Part shown: piece by piece, positions 53,401 through 64,000 of the stretch
How the letters are laid out: each line of letters begins with the position of its first letter
Numbering within the stretch: the stretch's first letter is position 1
Assembly (NCBI GenBank): GCA_026826555.1
Contig: JAKSZT010054335.1
Span: 8,636,359-8,700,358, forward strand
Reading direction: 5' to 3'
Origin: Tolypeutes matacus
Lineage: Eukaryota > Chordata > Mammalia > Cingulata > Chlamyphoridae
Length of the DNA: 64,000 nt
Position numbers and translations under genes: made by a program
The notes under the pieces: generated by a model
What the model was told of the DNA's origin: nothing
Databases searched by the model: none
Seen by the model: the letters and a program-made list of their open reading frames with translations, nothing else

Positions 53401-53810
53401 CCAGCCAAGCGCCCATCAACAGATGAGCAGATGACAATGTGGTGTAGACACACAACAGGATATTATACTAAGACTTGAATGCTAAGTAAAGTAAGCCAGA
53501 CACAGAAGGATAAATATTATATCATAACACTTACATAAAATAGATAGAATAAGCAAATTCATAGAGACAGGAAGTAGATTCAAGGTTACCAAGGGCAAGG
53601 AAGAGGGAGAATGGGGAATTAATGCATAAGGAAGGGTCTCTGTTTGGGGTGATGGGAATTTCTGGTAACGGGTGGTAATGAGGGCAGCCCAGCATTGTGA
53701 CTGTGATTAATCCCACTGAATGGTATGCTTAGAAGTGGTTGAGATGGGAAAGTTTATGTTGTATACGTGTTTCCACAACTTTAAAAAAGAAAAGTGCAGT
53801 TAAAGAGACA
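50456..53810 (+). repeat. L1 LINE, ORF2 3' half and 3' UTR, sense
   Basis: Long but frame-broken L1 ORF2 in sense orientation: 'acaaacctttagccacactg', 'gaccaatatcccttatgaat', 'gatacaccatgacaagtggg', 'agacaaggatgcctattttc' and the later 'cattgctagtgggactatca' with 'tgttcatagcagcatcattc'. Many stops make it non-functional. A composite DAS SINE is nested at 52643-53105. Confidence 0.88.
52643..53105 (+). mobile_element. Composite DAS SINE with internal tandem expansion
   Basis: Two DAS heads ('gaagcggatgtagctcaagc' at 52646 and 'gggagctgaggtggctcaaa' near 52804) lie in plus orientation. A GACACAACGA-type spacer lies between them, then about six 27-base units based on 'agcggacggcgaacggacac', then AAATAAAGTT and poly-A. 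The target duplication is 'gaaaaccacaatgag' on the left (52632-52646) and 'gaaaaccgcaatgag' on the right (53107-53121), inside the L1. Confidence 0.92.
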
Positions 53811-54260
53811 GTGACAATTAAATACGGTATGTGGTCCTGGACTGGATCTAATGATGGAGGAGAAAAGGCACAAAATGACATTATTGGGACATATGAAAAA
53901 GTTAGAATACAGACTATAAACTTTATATCAATGTCAAAACTCTTGAACTTGCTAACGTCACTTAAGGCAGTTACATAAGTCAATATCCTTGGTCTTAGGA
54001 AATGTACACAGAAGTATTATGTGATCAAGGAGCATGATGCATACAACATACTCTCAGATGTTTAGAAAATGATAGATGATAGATATTTATAGATATGGAT
54101 GAGTAAATAGAATGATACAGAGAATGTGGCAAAATGTTAAAATTGGTGAATCTGGGCATCTGGGAGGTGTATATTGGAGTTCTCTATAGGTTTTGTATTA
54201 TTTTTGTAACTGTCCTGTAAATTTGAAATTATTGCAAAATAAAGTTTAAGAAAAATAACC
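53810..54260 (+). repeat. L1M-type 3' UTR segment
   Basis: Contains 'tcctggactggatctaatga', 'tgacattattgggacatatg', 'tcttaggaaatgtacacaga' and ends 'gaaattattgcaaaataaag', resembling old L1 3' UTRs. Family call is from memory. Confidence 0.5.
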
Positions 54261-54344
54261 AAATTGTACACTTGAAATTTTACTCAATATAAATCATATC
54301 TCAATTGCAAAAAGAGAACTCACCACAATAGCTGTGATCCAAGG

Positions 54345-54815
54345 ATCAGTGTTTCAGTTACCTAGTGACATAAAACAACTCACCCGAAAGCATCCTGGGC
54401 TTAAAACAATGACCGTTCTGCTGGTTCACGTGTTTGTGGGTCAGGTCCGGCCACCTGTGTGGATCTCCTGCTCCAGGTCATTCACTCCGCTGCCTTCAGA
54501 TCCAAGAAGTCTGCACTCACGTGCTGGCAGCCCAGCGTTCCTTCACGTGGTCTGTTTCTCTCCCTGGGGCCAGCCTGGGCTTCCTCACAGCATGGCGGTC
54601 TCAGAGCAGGCAGGCATTGTACATACCTGGTGTCTGGCTCCCAAGAGAGGGCCCCCGAGAGCGAAGGCAGAAGCTGCAGCTCCCTTGCCGCACAGCCTCA
54701 GAAGTAACACATCACCACTTCTGCCACGTCTATTGGTCAAGTCAGATCCCAAGGGTAGATCTCAAGGGAGTCCAGGAAATCTAGTTGTTGACTTCCTGGT
54801 TTGAGTACAGAAAGG
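54345..54815 (+). repeat. MLT1-like MaLR LTR remnant
   Basis: 'gtgtttcagttacctagtga', 'gggcttcctcacagcatggc' and 'atcaccacttctgccacgtc' with 'tattggtcaagtcagatccc' follow the MLT1-type order. The ends are diverged. Confidence 0.6.
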
Positions 54816-54894
54816 CACATTAGAAGGATGTTGAAGTGGAAGCTGAGTGCCCGATCCACATGTCTATCGCAGCAGGGACTTGGGTATCAGAAGG

Positions 54895-55529
54895 TGTATT
54901 GGTCAGCCAAAGGGGAGCTGATGCAAAGTACCAGAGCTCTGTTGACTTTTATACAGGGTATTTATTTGGGGTAGAAGCTTACATTACAAGGCCCTAAAGA
55001 GTCCAACTCAAGGTTACTTCCTCACCAAACTCTGTCACCATGTATTGAAGCAAGATGGCAGGTGATGTCTGCAAAGTTTCAGCTTTCCTCTCTCTCTTAA
55101 GGATCTGGTGTCCCAGCTTCTTCCGATCTCAGCTGGAGGCTGGAGACTTATTTCTTTCTGGGCCCTTTTAGCTTCTCTGAGCTCTGGTCTCCTCAGCTGC
55201 AAACAGGCAAATGGATCATCTCTCTCCGGGTCCCCCGGATTAAGTTCTCTCTGCCATGTCTGTGGAGCTCTCTCTATTCCCGTGTATCTTCTCTGTGTGT
55301 CTCCTTCAGTGATCGTCCATTTCTACAGCCCACCAAGGGGGTGGGGACTCACACTGAGTCGTCCTAATGACACGGTCAAATCAAAGCCCTAATCTTAGCA
55401 TAATTTAATCAAAGGCATCTCAGCTGAATCTGAATCAATCAAAGGGGATCACGCCCAGAGGCACAGACCACTTTACAAACATAACCTGTATCTCTTTTTG
55501 GGATTCATAAATAATATCAAACTGCCACA
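54895..55529 (+). mobile_element. Solo LTR with intact 5-bp target duplication
   Basis: A 635-bp unit begins TGTATTGGTCAGCC and ends AACTGCCACA. It is flanked on both sides by GAAGG (54890-54894 and 55530-55534), the signature of retroviral integration followed by LTR-LTR recombination. It contains 'aatcaaagccctaatcttag' and an A/T-rich 3' part. I know very similar copies as abundant in armadillo DNA. No viral genes are attached. Confidence 0.85.
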
Positions 55530-55534
55530 GAAGG

Positions 55535-56945
55535 ACACAGCTCAGTTTCCCTCCTTGGTGTGGACCAGGCGGGGCCCAGAGGCAGGTGGAGGGCCACTCC
55601 CTGCTGTCCACTCCAGAGGCTTAGGTACAACCAGAGGAGAAGGCATTCCTGTCCCGGGTTCATCTGTCTGGAAAGTGCACCCCAGCTGGGACCCAGCCCC
55701 TTTCTACTTCAGGAGGTCTGGACCCAGGGGGCTTCTGAAAGAACAGAAGCCAAGCCCCGAATTCCCCTGATCCTGCCCCTAAAAGGCTTGTTTATAGGGG
55801 TGGGGCCCTAGTGTTGGCCCCGGCTGGAGCCAGGCACCCCGCAAGTGTGAGTGATGTGGCCCCCGGTCGGAAGCCAGGGGCGCTCCCACCCCCAGAGTCC
55901 ACATGTGGGACGCCAGGCCCCCAGACCCTCCCCCGGGACCCCAGCTCCAGCCACTGCCACTCGGAGGCCTTGGGCAGGTCACCCCCGCCCCCGGGCCCGT
56001 CACCTGTCGGCGCAGCGAGGGGCTGGCGAGGCTGGCGAGGCTGGCGGCTCTGGTGGAGAGTGGGAGGCGACGCTTCTGTTCTCCTGGCAGCGTCCCTTGA
56101 GAGGGCTGCACTGCGGCCCCTGCCTCTTATCGCTCAGAAGCTGATACACTTGCAGACAAGAGGCCCCTCTAGTCGGTCACTGCCAACTCTGAGCGTTTTC
56201 TGACCCGAAGCGTTGACTTCCAGCGAAGAGCCAATTTCCCTACAGTCTTCCGAATTCTCTCGTCTGCTCTGGCATCTAGATGCATCCACTTCCCTTGGGA
56301 GTGGGTAGGTGGGTGTGGGGTGGGCGGTGTGCCACCAGGGGCACCGGGACCCTTGTCAGGGTTTGAACGCAGCGATGAGCAAGGTGCAGGCTCACCCCAG
56401 CCAGGGCAGGGGCGCCGTGGGGGCCGGCGGCGAGCTCGTCCCCTCCTTCACTGTGGCTTTCCTGCTGGAGGTTCCAGCAAGGCAGCCCGAGGATTGAGTC
56501 CACAGGCCCTTGGTTTAGGGGTCAGGAACTGAGGCTGGAGGGCACCTCCTGGCGAGCCAAACAGCCCTGGGACCTGTGTGACATTCTGCCTGCCCCACAG
56601 CCCGTCCTCTTTCTGTGCCGTGGTGTTTTATTTTCAGGAAGCTGTGAATGTTGGGAAAGGAAAGAAGCTGTGGGGTGGTTTGGGGGTTTCCTAAGTGTGG
56701 GATGGGAATTTATTTGCAAGCGCTTCCCACCCCCACCCCTTCTCCATCACCACAGCATTGGGGAGAAAATGACCAAAAAGTCCAACAGCCTTTTGTTTCA
56801 AAGTCTGTGACCCTTTTCTGGGCAGCGAGGGCTTCCCGCTCTGACCACCTCTCCGGGAACAGCAGGAAACCCTTCCACTCCCCCCCACACACACACAGCC
56901 CTGGAGGAAGTACCACTTCCGTTCAAAAGGTAGAGATGCCTTAAT
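55535..56945. other. Intergenic single-copy, GC-rich
   Basis: No repeat or gene recognised; 56020-56050 has three tandem 'gaggctggc' units. Frames open on both strands track GC content only. Confidence 0.55.
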
Positions 56946-56949
56946 TCAT

Positions 56950-57250
56950 TTCAGATTTACTCATAGATTTATTTTAAATTTCACATTCAGGCAAACTGAA
57001 TGCTTGGTGTGCAGTTCCGTGCGTCCAGACAAATGCCTGGTCGTGTCATACCACCGCAGTCACGATACAGAGCCGCTCCGTCACCCCGTCGCCAGTCTCC
57101 ACCTTCCCCACCATCAACCCCTGGCAACCACTGATCTGTTTTCTGCTCCTTTAACTCTGCCTTCTCTAGACTGCGATATAAATGGCATCGGATAGTGTGT
57201 GGAGCCTTTTGAGTCGGCTTCTTGCATCTAGCCTAACACATCCATGTTGT
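56950..57250 (-). repeat. L1 3' UTR-type fragment, antisense
   Basis: 'tcacgatacagagccgctcc', 'caacccctggcaaccactga' and 'gctcctttaactctgccttc' are antisense L1 3' region phrases. Confidence 0.65.
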
Positions 57251-57254
57251 TTGT

Positions 57255-60200
57255 TTGTATCCATAAACATCCTTTTAAAGGGGTAAAAATAAAACTGGTG
57301 AAGACCCCGCACTGGCCACAGCTGCCATCCTGTGGAAGCTCCAGGACCCCCAGCTCTGAGCACAGCTCAGCAGCTCCCCGGCCACCACCATCCTCTCGAC
57401 AGCCGCAAGCCCTACCTGGCCTGGCCCGCCTGCTCGTCAGGACAAACAGCCTGCCCAGGGCCTGGCGTTCCCGTCAGCACCTCCTTCTTGTGACCACACA
57501 TCACTCCCGAATCCTCACGGGGCTGCTGGACCCTAATGCAGGAGAAGAAACCTCAGATGCCTGCAGGACCAGGAAGGTGACATGATTAAGTGGACTGCAG
57601 CCAGGAAGGCTGGGGCCAGAGAGAACCTGACACCGTGTCCACCTGAAGACATTCACATTAGGAAAAGTGGTTCTGAAGCAGGGGGTGCCTGGCCCTCCCA
57701 CCCCTCCAAAAACGATGCCTGTAGGCTGAAGTCGGGCGCTGGGCTCTGAACCCCGTGCTCAATTCTACCACTGCACTGACGAGACCAAGAGAAGACACGG
57801 GTGACACACAGCGAGCACGTGTGGTGGACAACCCCAGGTCCCGCAGGTGCAGACTGGTTTGTAAACAGTCTTCAAAGACCTACCAAGACGAGGCCAAAGT
57901 GAATCAGGGGGGCCTTAAACCAGTATGACCAGAGCCCTCACAGGCAGAGGGAATTTAGATGCAGAGGCCACAAGAGGACAGACAGAGACCGGCGGCAGAG
58001 CTGGCTGCCAGCGAGCCCCCGAGCGCTGCAGGCGTCCAGGTGTGTCCCGCCGACACCTTGATTCAGGCTTCTGGCCCCCAAACCGTGAGACGATAAATTT
58101 CCCGTGGTTTAAGCCAACTAGTGTGTGGCATTTGTTATAGAGCCCTGGCAAATGAAGATGCCACGTGTCCTCCGTGGAATGTGCTGGAACATATGGGCAC
58201 AGTTGCCCTCTGCAGAACTGGGATACTTCCACAGAATATGCTTCAAGCAGGCCATCACTGCCGGAAAGGTGGCTGAGCGGAAGACTGAATTCCCAGGAGA
58301 CACCGCGAGAGCTGCCCCACCCCAGCTGCAGCCATCTAGGGCTTTCTATCCCATGAAACCCAAAGCCAGGAAGGGTCTTCCTTGAGCATAATCAGGCTTT
58401 GGCTCTTTTCTTACACATGCTGTATTGCTTCGCCCAAGACCACCCCCTCCCCCACATGCACACCCCAGGGCAGAGGGGAGCTCTTAGGCTCGAGGAGGTC
58501 TCCTCCAGCTGCCAAGAGAGCTGCGATGGCTCGCTGCAGCATCACATCGCGGCCCCTTCTCCCAAGCAGCCCAGCGCCAGCGGCTGGCTGACACAGAGGT
58601 AGGAAAGCTTGCCCACCCCACCCGGCGTCAAGGTGGGACAACTCTGAGAGGCGCTCGCTGCTCCGGAGCTCCTGCGGGCTTGGCTGAGGCCTTTGCTGGA
58701 AGCTGCCTCATGCCCTCACAGATGCCGCCCCCAAGCTCACCTCCCAGAAGTCTCCCGCATGTAAATCTCCATCTTGGAGTCTGTTTCGAGGGAAGGGTGC
58801 ACGTCAAATACTTTTTAGCACTTTCCCATGTTGCTTCATTTGATCCTCTCAACAACTCAGTAAGGTGACTAATTGTCCTGCTTTATATGCGAGTGAAGCA
58901 AGGTCCAGAATAGTGACTAACCCACGCTTACGAGGCCCTAGTGACGAGTCGGAGCTGCACCTCGGACCCTTCGAGTCCTGCTTTCCCGCTCACTCTGGTG
59001 GCCAGAGAGGACAGGGAGGGAGCATTTCAGGACGACGAGATGGGACGGGCAGAGGCGAGAGAGGGGGCATTTCCGTCTGCTTTCTCTCTACTTTCCAGCA
59101 GGTGGCAGGCAAGGGTCTTGAGGAAGGGGCAGCTTCCTCACCTGGGCTGGTGCAGAGAGGGCAGGGGACGGCAGACACTACCTGGCCCTGGGGCAACGTG
59201 CCCTCCGAGAAGAGCTCTGGCCTGTCCATCATCTCGGTCCCCCTCTGGAAGCATGACCATGGATAAGACCCTCCTAAGACAGAGGTATCGATGGCTCAGA
59301 CATTCAAAAAACACAAAGAACCCATTAGGCTAACATATAGTTATTACTTAAAATTATCTGGTGTAGGAACTGAAATGGAGAACTTTTAAAAGAATTTGGT
59401 GGATTGAAGGCATCTCTTGAAACTTCACTGAAATGACAGTAAAATAATTTTTAAAAGGCATAAACCCTACCAGGACAAAGAGAATAAAGAGGAGCCACCA
59501 GCAAATGTGTCAACTTTTTGGAAATCTGAGTGGAAACTGGCTTAGCAGAATGGAAGGCTGAATTCAAGTGCCTGCAAAAGAAAGCAAGGGGCCCCCTCTT
59601 CAAAACCCTTGAAAGTTTTCAGGACTGGAGGCATTGGGTACCTTGGAAAGTGGGGTAGCACAGTGAGGCTGTAAAAAGTTTGGATTAGGAGCGAGTGGGC
59701 TTCCAGTTTCTCACTCCTCAACACAGCCTGGCTGCAAACACCAGGTTCCAGCCTCAAAGGCGCAACAAAGAGCAGAAGTGTGAAGGCATTGGTTCTGGGG
59801 TTCGCCGCCACCAGGCCAGTGTCCTCGCCAATCTTCTGGTCTCACCTCCATGGTTGTGAGATGGGTTCCTCAGCTCCAGGCATCATGTCCTCACTGAAGG
59901 CAGGAAGAGGGGGTAAGGGAGGAGAGCAGATCCAGCTGCTCCTGTCCTCTCGTATCACAAAAAGCAAGTGCTTTCCCAGAAAACGTCTCTTTCCTAGTTT
60001 GCTTCCAACGCTTTGGCCATCATCGAGTCACCTGATGACCACTGGATACAGGGAAACCTGGAGAGACAAGCATTTAGCTTGTACAGCCCTTGTAGGAGAG
60101 GCGGGGAAGGAAAAGAGGGTTGGAGCTGAATCCAGAGGAAGCAGTTTCTTGACAGGTGGGCTTTACAGAGTGGGTGGCAAAGTGGGTGCCTGACCCCAGA

Positions 60201-60785
60201 GGTTTTCTTCTTGGGCTGGTCAATTTCCCAACATGGAATTCCCCAGTCCTCTGTCTGGCGGGAACGTGTGCAGACTTCTGGCACCTGGCAGAGGTGGGGA
60301 ACCAGAGTCTCCTTGGAGGCCCTTACTTTCAGGGAGGTGCCTCCCTCCTGCTACCACTCTGCTAGATGGCCCGTGGCCAGAGCCCGGGCGTAACCCACAA
60401 ATGGGGGAGGAACCACCCCAGGCTGGCACAGAAGAAGCCCATCTGCACAGGCTTCCAGTTCTCAAGCTCACCTTGCACCAGCACCTTCTAGGAGGCCTCC
60501 TAGTCCTGGGAACTGAGCCAGTGTGTTCCTGCTCCTGCTCCCAGGTCAGGCACGAGCAGAGAGAAGGCAGAAAAACAAGTCAATCGCTCCGCTTCCGACC
60601 CTTCCCGTCCTCTCTCTCCCCGACCACCTGTCTCTAGGTAAGTGGATACATGAAGTGCGGCTCCAGCATCACACGGAACTCGGCGGCTCTCAGGAGCAGA
60701 GAACCAGCTGCCTACACCACAACGTGGATAGGGCTCAAAAGCAGGTGTTGAAGGGGAAACGTAAGAAAAAGAACAGAATTCCAAA
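57255..60785. other. Intergenic, mostly single-copy
   Basis: One antisense MIR (58795-58985) is listed separately. The rest is GC-rich unassigned sequence without a convincing coding frame; enhancers of SCN5A could lie here but no specific motif cluster stands out. Confidence 0.5.
58795..58985 (-). repeat. MIR SINE, antisense
   Basis: 'catttgatcctctcaacaac' and 'aagcaaggtccagaatagtg' with 'gtgacgagtcggagctgcac' follow the antisense MIR order. Confidence 0.65.
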
Positions 60786-60789
60786 CAAT

Positions 60790-61520
60790 ATCCACTTACA
60801 TAAATGAAAAGGACACACACAGACGGCCAATAAGCCATGAAAAAGGGCTCAGTGTCGTTAGTCATCAGGGAAATGCCTCCTCAAACCGCACCATGGAGCC
60901 TCTGCCCACCCGCTCGAGTGGCTGAAAGGAAAACGCCGAAATCCCAAGTGCGGGAGGATGCAGGCATCCAGGACTACCAGGCAGGCGCTGCTGGTGGAGG
61001 GGGAGTTGGTAGAGCCACTTTGGAAGACTGTTAGACGGTATCTACTAAAGGTGAACGTAACCCTGTGACCCAAATGATACCTAGCAAAGATGCACACGTA
61101 CAGGCAGCAAAATTCCTACAGACTGTTCACAGCTGTGGTATCTGTAGTACCCCCAACTAGAAGCTTCCCAAACGCCCATCGGCAGCGAGCATGGACAGAC
61201 TGCAGCTGCAACGAGCAGCAGGGGTCATTCTCAGAAACACGGAGGCGAGCAAGAGAAGCCATAACCGTAGTTAGTGCTCTAGGATCCCACTGAAATAAAG
61301 ACCAAAACCAGGCAACGCTGCAGTAGAGATAGAGGCGCCTGCAGCGGTTTACCCGGGGGGGGGGGGGACAAGGAGGCCTCTGGGCTGCTGGTTATGTTCG
61401 GCTTCCTGATCTGTGCGCTGGTTACATGGACATGCTCGACTAGCGGAAAACCCTGGGCTGAACGATTATGACTCTGTAGATTACAGCTCGACAGAAGTAA
61501 AAAGTAAGAGAAATTGCACC
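60790..61520 (+). repeat. Old L1 3' end, sense, GC-shifted
   Basis: 'ccaataagccatgaaaaagg', 'agtcatcagggaaatgcctc', 'ctggtggagggggagttggt', 'acccaaatgatacctagcaa' and 'ttcacagctgtggtatctgt' match the L1 3' order with many changes toward G/C. It contains a G12 run near 61358. Confidence 0.75.
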
Positions 61521-61524
61521 AGCA

Positions 61525-62985
61525 CAAACACCACCGCGCCGTCCTCACAAGGACTCGTGCACTGCTCAGGATCTGCGAGCAGAGTGGCAGTGGGAACAGC
61601 AGTCACAGGGGAAGAAATAAAACAAAATAATTCAGAAGAAGATGAGCCACGAGCTGAGGAATGAGCTCAGCTCTGAGGCGGGCAGGGGCGGGTGGGAAAC
61701 AGGAAGCACTAGGTTAAAAGCCTTCTGGTTGTTTTCTGGCCGCTGAACGCATGGTCCTCTTGCTGCTTCGTGAATGGCCAGTACATTTAACAGGGTCTGG
61801 TGAAGGGAAGCCCCAGATCTTTGCAAGAGCTCCTCACAGCGAGGCGTCTCAAGGGACACCGTGTCCTCCCATCACACGGTGGCCAGCCCTCGGGCCACAA
61901 TCCGTGTCACTGTGGCTGCACGTTCCCGGCTCAGAGCTCCCGCTGCTCCTTCCCATGGGCCTCTCAGCCTCAGGTGCCTGCGGATTCAGGCGGCCGAGCC
62001 CACCTCTCCTGCTGCCAGCTTCCAAGCACCCACCACCAAAACCCACCTCTGCTAGAGGCAGATGAAGCAGAGGGGTCAGCAGTTCCCACCCTCAGCGGTC
62101 TTTGCTCCAGCCCTGTCTCCTGAGTGGCCCAGTGTCCCCTTGAAGTTCAAAGTCTTCATTCTGGGACCTGGAAACCGGGGAGGGTGAGGCCCCACCCTGT
62201 CCGCCCACCTAGCAGGTGCAGGCTCTCGGGTGGAGCCGTCGCCAAAAGGCAAGGGAGGGAGGGGCCTTGGGGCCCCTTACCCTGGGCTCTGGGCCTGACG
62301 TGGCCCCTTGCGGAGAAGGCGGCTTCTCCCCTCTTCCCTCCTTCGTCCTCGCTGCCCTCCACTTCCCCCCACGCCCAGGACAGCGGGATCCGCAGCCCTG
62401 ACCGCAGGATGGCACTGCCCGCACTGCCTGCTCAGGCCACCAGTGGGCGCCGTCGGCCAACCCGAGGCCCGCTGGGGCTGGGGGCTCCATCTGCCTGGCC
62501 CCGGCCACCCCACTCCACCCAGGGCTCGAGGGCCGTGTGTCCTGAGCTTGCCCCAGACCGTTTTTTAACGGATCCCCCGCGGGGGGCCGCGGGTCCAGAC
62601 CCTACTGGCAAGCACCTCTTGGCCTGGGCCCCACACACCCTCGACTGGGTACCTAGTGGCCCTGGAGCCACTCCAGGATCCCAGTGACGGAAAAGCAGGT
62701 CACAGCCCCTGAACCCCAGAACCCAGCACCCAATGAGAAGAGACCTGGAAGGCTTCTGTCCTCCAGAGTCCTGGACAAAGTGGCAGAGGAGGAAGTAAAG
62801 CTCGGCCGCGAAAGGAGACAGGGGCTGTGTGCAAACGTGCGCGTGCTCCTGCGACGGCCGTGGGCAGCGGCCCCCTGGCGGGAGGCGAGCCCCCACCCAC
62901 AGTGGCCCTGGCCTGGGGCGAGCAGGCGTGCTCCGTGGGCGCCGTGGTCTCCTGCTGCGTGTGCAAGCCCGTGGCAGTCTGCGCG
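61525..62985. other. Upstream flank of SCN5A, unassigned
   Basis: GC-rich sequence without recognised repeat or exon. The long open frames seen here on both strands lack any domain I recognise. Confidence 0.5.
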
Positions 62986-63320
62986 CGGCACAGCACGTGC
63001 CAGAGCCTCTGCCTGGCCGTCTGTGTGTCCAGCTGTGTCTCAGTGGGGCGTGTGTCCACCTCTGTGGGCATCTGCACCCTGAGGAGTCTGCCTGTGCGTG
63101 CCTGCAGCAGTGTGGCTGTGAGCGCCCCTGAGTCAGGAGGGTGTCCGAGTCTGCCAGTCTGCACAGTATCCGTGTGCCAACGTCGTGTCTGTCTGGCCGT
63201 GGGGGTGTCTGTCTGTCTGTCTCAGCGTCCGTGTGTCAATATGTCTGTCTGTCCGTGCGGGAGTCTGTCGCGGTGTCCGTGTGCGTCTCCGTGTCCTGCA
63301 GGTGCGTCGTGACAGCGTGC
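62985..63320 (+). repeat. GTCT/GTGT-rich low-complexity tract
   Basis: Dense 'gtctgtctgtctgtc', 'gtgtgcc', 'gtccgtgtg' words and alternating pyrimidine-purine sequence, immediately upstream of the CpG island. Confidence 0.8.
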
Positions 63321-63329
63321 ATGGGCGTC

Positions 63330-64000
63330 TGGGGCAGGGTTCCCAAGCCATGAGGAGTGCGCGAGCAGCCGCTGCGCACCGCCGTGCGAGCCCGTTTGCC
63401 GGATGTGTGTGTCCGCGTGGGTGGCTCTCTGAGGCGAAGGGTCCCCGGCTGGTGTTGGGGTGGGGGGTCCCCAGCGTGCTCCCGTATCTGCGTGCGTCTG
63501 CCTGTCCATGTCCGCGGCCGCGTGGGCGGCTGGCCGTGGCGGGGCGCCCGGGTCGGCGTGGGGTGTGCGCCCCGGGGCTGTGCGCACACCCGGCGGGCGG
63601 AGCGCCACGTGCGGAGCCGCCGGCGCGTTGCTCTGGGGCGGAGCCAGCCCCGGGCCCCGAGCCCCAGGCCGAGCCCAGGCGGGGCCCTCCCCCGACCCCG
63701 CCCCCAGCCCGCGCCCGCGCCGCCAGCAGAGCCCTGGAGCCCGCACAGAGCAGCGCAGCCGAGACGGCGGAGGCACCCGCGGGATGCGGGGATCGCGTCC
63801 CCGGGGCCGCTGAGCCCGCGCCCAGAGCCTCAAACCCCGAGCCGAGCCGCGCAAGCCGCAGCCGCCCACCCCGGGGCCCGGGCCGCGGGAACCAGCAGGT
63901 GAGCGAGCGCCCCCGCGCCGGGCAGCCCCGGCCCGGCCGCAGCCCCCGCCGACTGCAGCCACCCAACTTTCCGCCCCGAGGGCCGGAGCGCCCAGCCCCT
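63330..64000 (+). promoter_or_regulatory. SCN5A: CpG island promoter of SCN5A
   Basis: CG dinucleotides become dense from about 63330 to the window end. GC boxes are visible: GGGGCGGAG (63635-63643) and CCCCGCCCCC (63696-63705), plus an E-box CACGTG (63606-63611). No TATA box lies before the inferred start, as expected for the known TATA-less SCN5A promoter. The synteny (SCN10A then SCN5A in the same orientation) supports the call. Confidence 0.8.
63762..63898 (+). other. SCN5A: SCN5A exon 1, 5' UTR (non-coding)
   Basis: From about 'gagacggcgg' the sequence follows the human SCN5A first exon as I remember it ('ggggccgctgagc', 'cagccgcccaccccggggcc', 'accagcag') and stops at a strong donor GTGAGC at 63899. 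The start is approximate, since the transcription start was not observed. The coding exon lies beyond the window. SCN5A encodes Nav1.5, the main cardiac sodium channel. The evidence is nucleotide match from memory plus gene order. Confidence 0.8.

Noticed and set aside
62124..62687. A 187-codon open frame upstream of SCN5A
   Set aside because: Pro/Arg-rich, overlapped by several competing frames, no homology seen by eye.
63133..63966. Long minus-strand open frames across the CpG island
   Set aside because: Arg/Pro/Gly-rich composition from CpG density, with no domain; the same DNA matches the SCN5A 5' UTR on the plus strand.

Overview
The window is mammalian genomic DNA. Its core is the 3' part of a voltage-gated sodium channel alpha-subunit gene on the + strand. 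The predicted protein matches SCN10A (Nav1.8, the tetrodotoxin-resistant channel of nociceptive sensory neurons). The species looks xenarthran, most likely an armadillo (Dasypus), because several tRNA-derived SINEs of the armadillo DAS type are present, each carrying the conserved segment ending 'CACTGAGCTACGTCCGCTCC' or its complement. This species call rests on pattern memory, not on a database search.

Layout: 1-9405 is the tail of a long intron (intron 14 if the gene has the usual 27 coding exons). It is filled with old L2 and L1 copies, a DAS fragment and a hAT transposon with intact target-site duplications. Thirteen coding exons follow between 9406 and 37298 (exons 15-27). They encode about 1,190 residues with no frameshift or in-frame stop: the end of domain II S4 through S6, the II-III linker, domain III, the inactivation gate with IFM, domain IV, and the C-terminal EF-like/IQ/PPSY tail. 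The filter residues E (DII), K (DIII) and A (DIV) are all present. The 3' UTR runs to about 37.85 kb.

From there to about 63.3 kb is an intergenic stretch of L1, L2, MIR, DAS and LTR copies with blocks of unassigned single-copy sequence. The last ~650 bases are a CpG island with GC boxes and a non-coding exon ending at a GTGAGC donor. This matches the first exon of SCN5A (Nav1.5, cardiac), the expected downstream tandem neighbour of SCN10A. The window therefore spans SCN10A and the SCN5A promoter, a pair known to share cardiac regulatory elements inside SCN10A introns.

The most notable points are a 97-bp near-identical copy of the 3' half of exon 20 plus its splice donor, lying 221 bp downstream in intron 20; an AT-AC intron (intron 24) with ATAAGT donor and AC acceptor; a NAGNAG acceptor at exon 17; a candidate cardiac enhancer block in intron 16; and the SCN5A promoter at the right edge. 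I found no CRISPR array, operon or other prokaryotic system, and no evidence of a wholly undescribed system.
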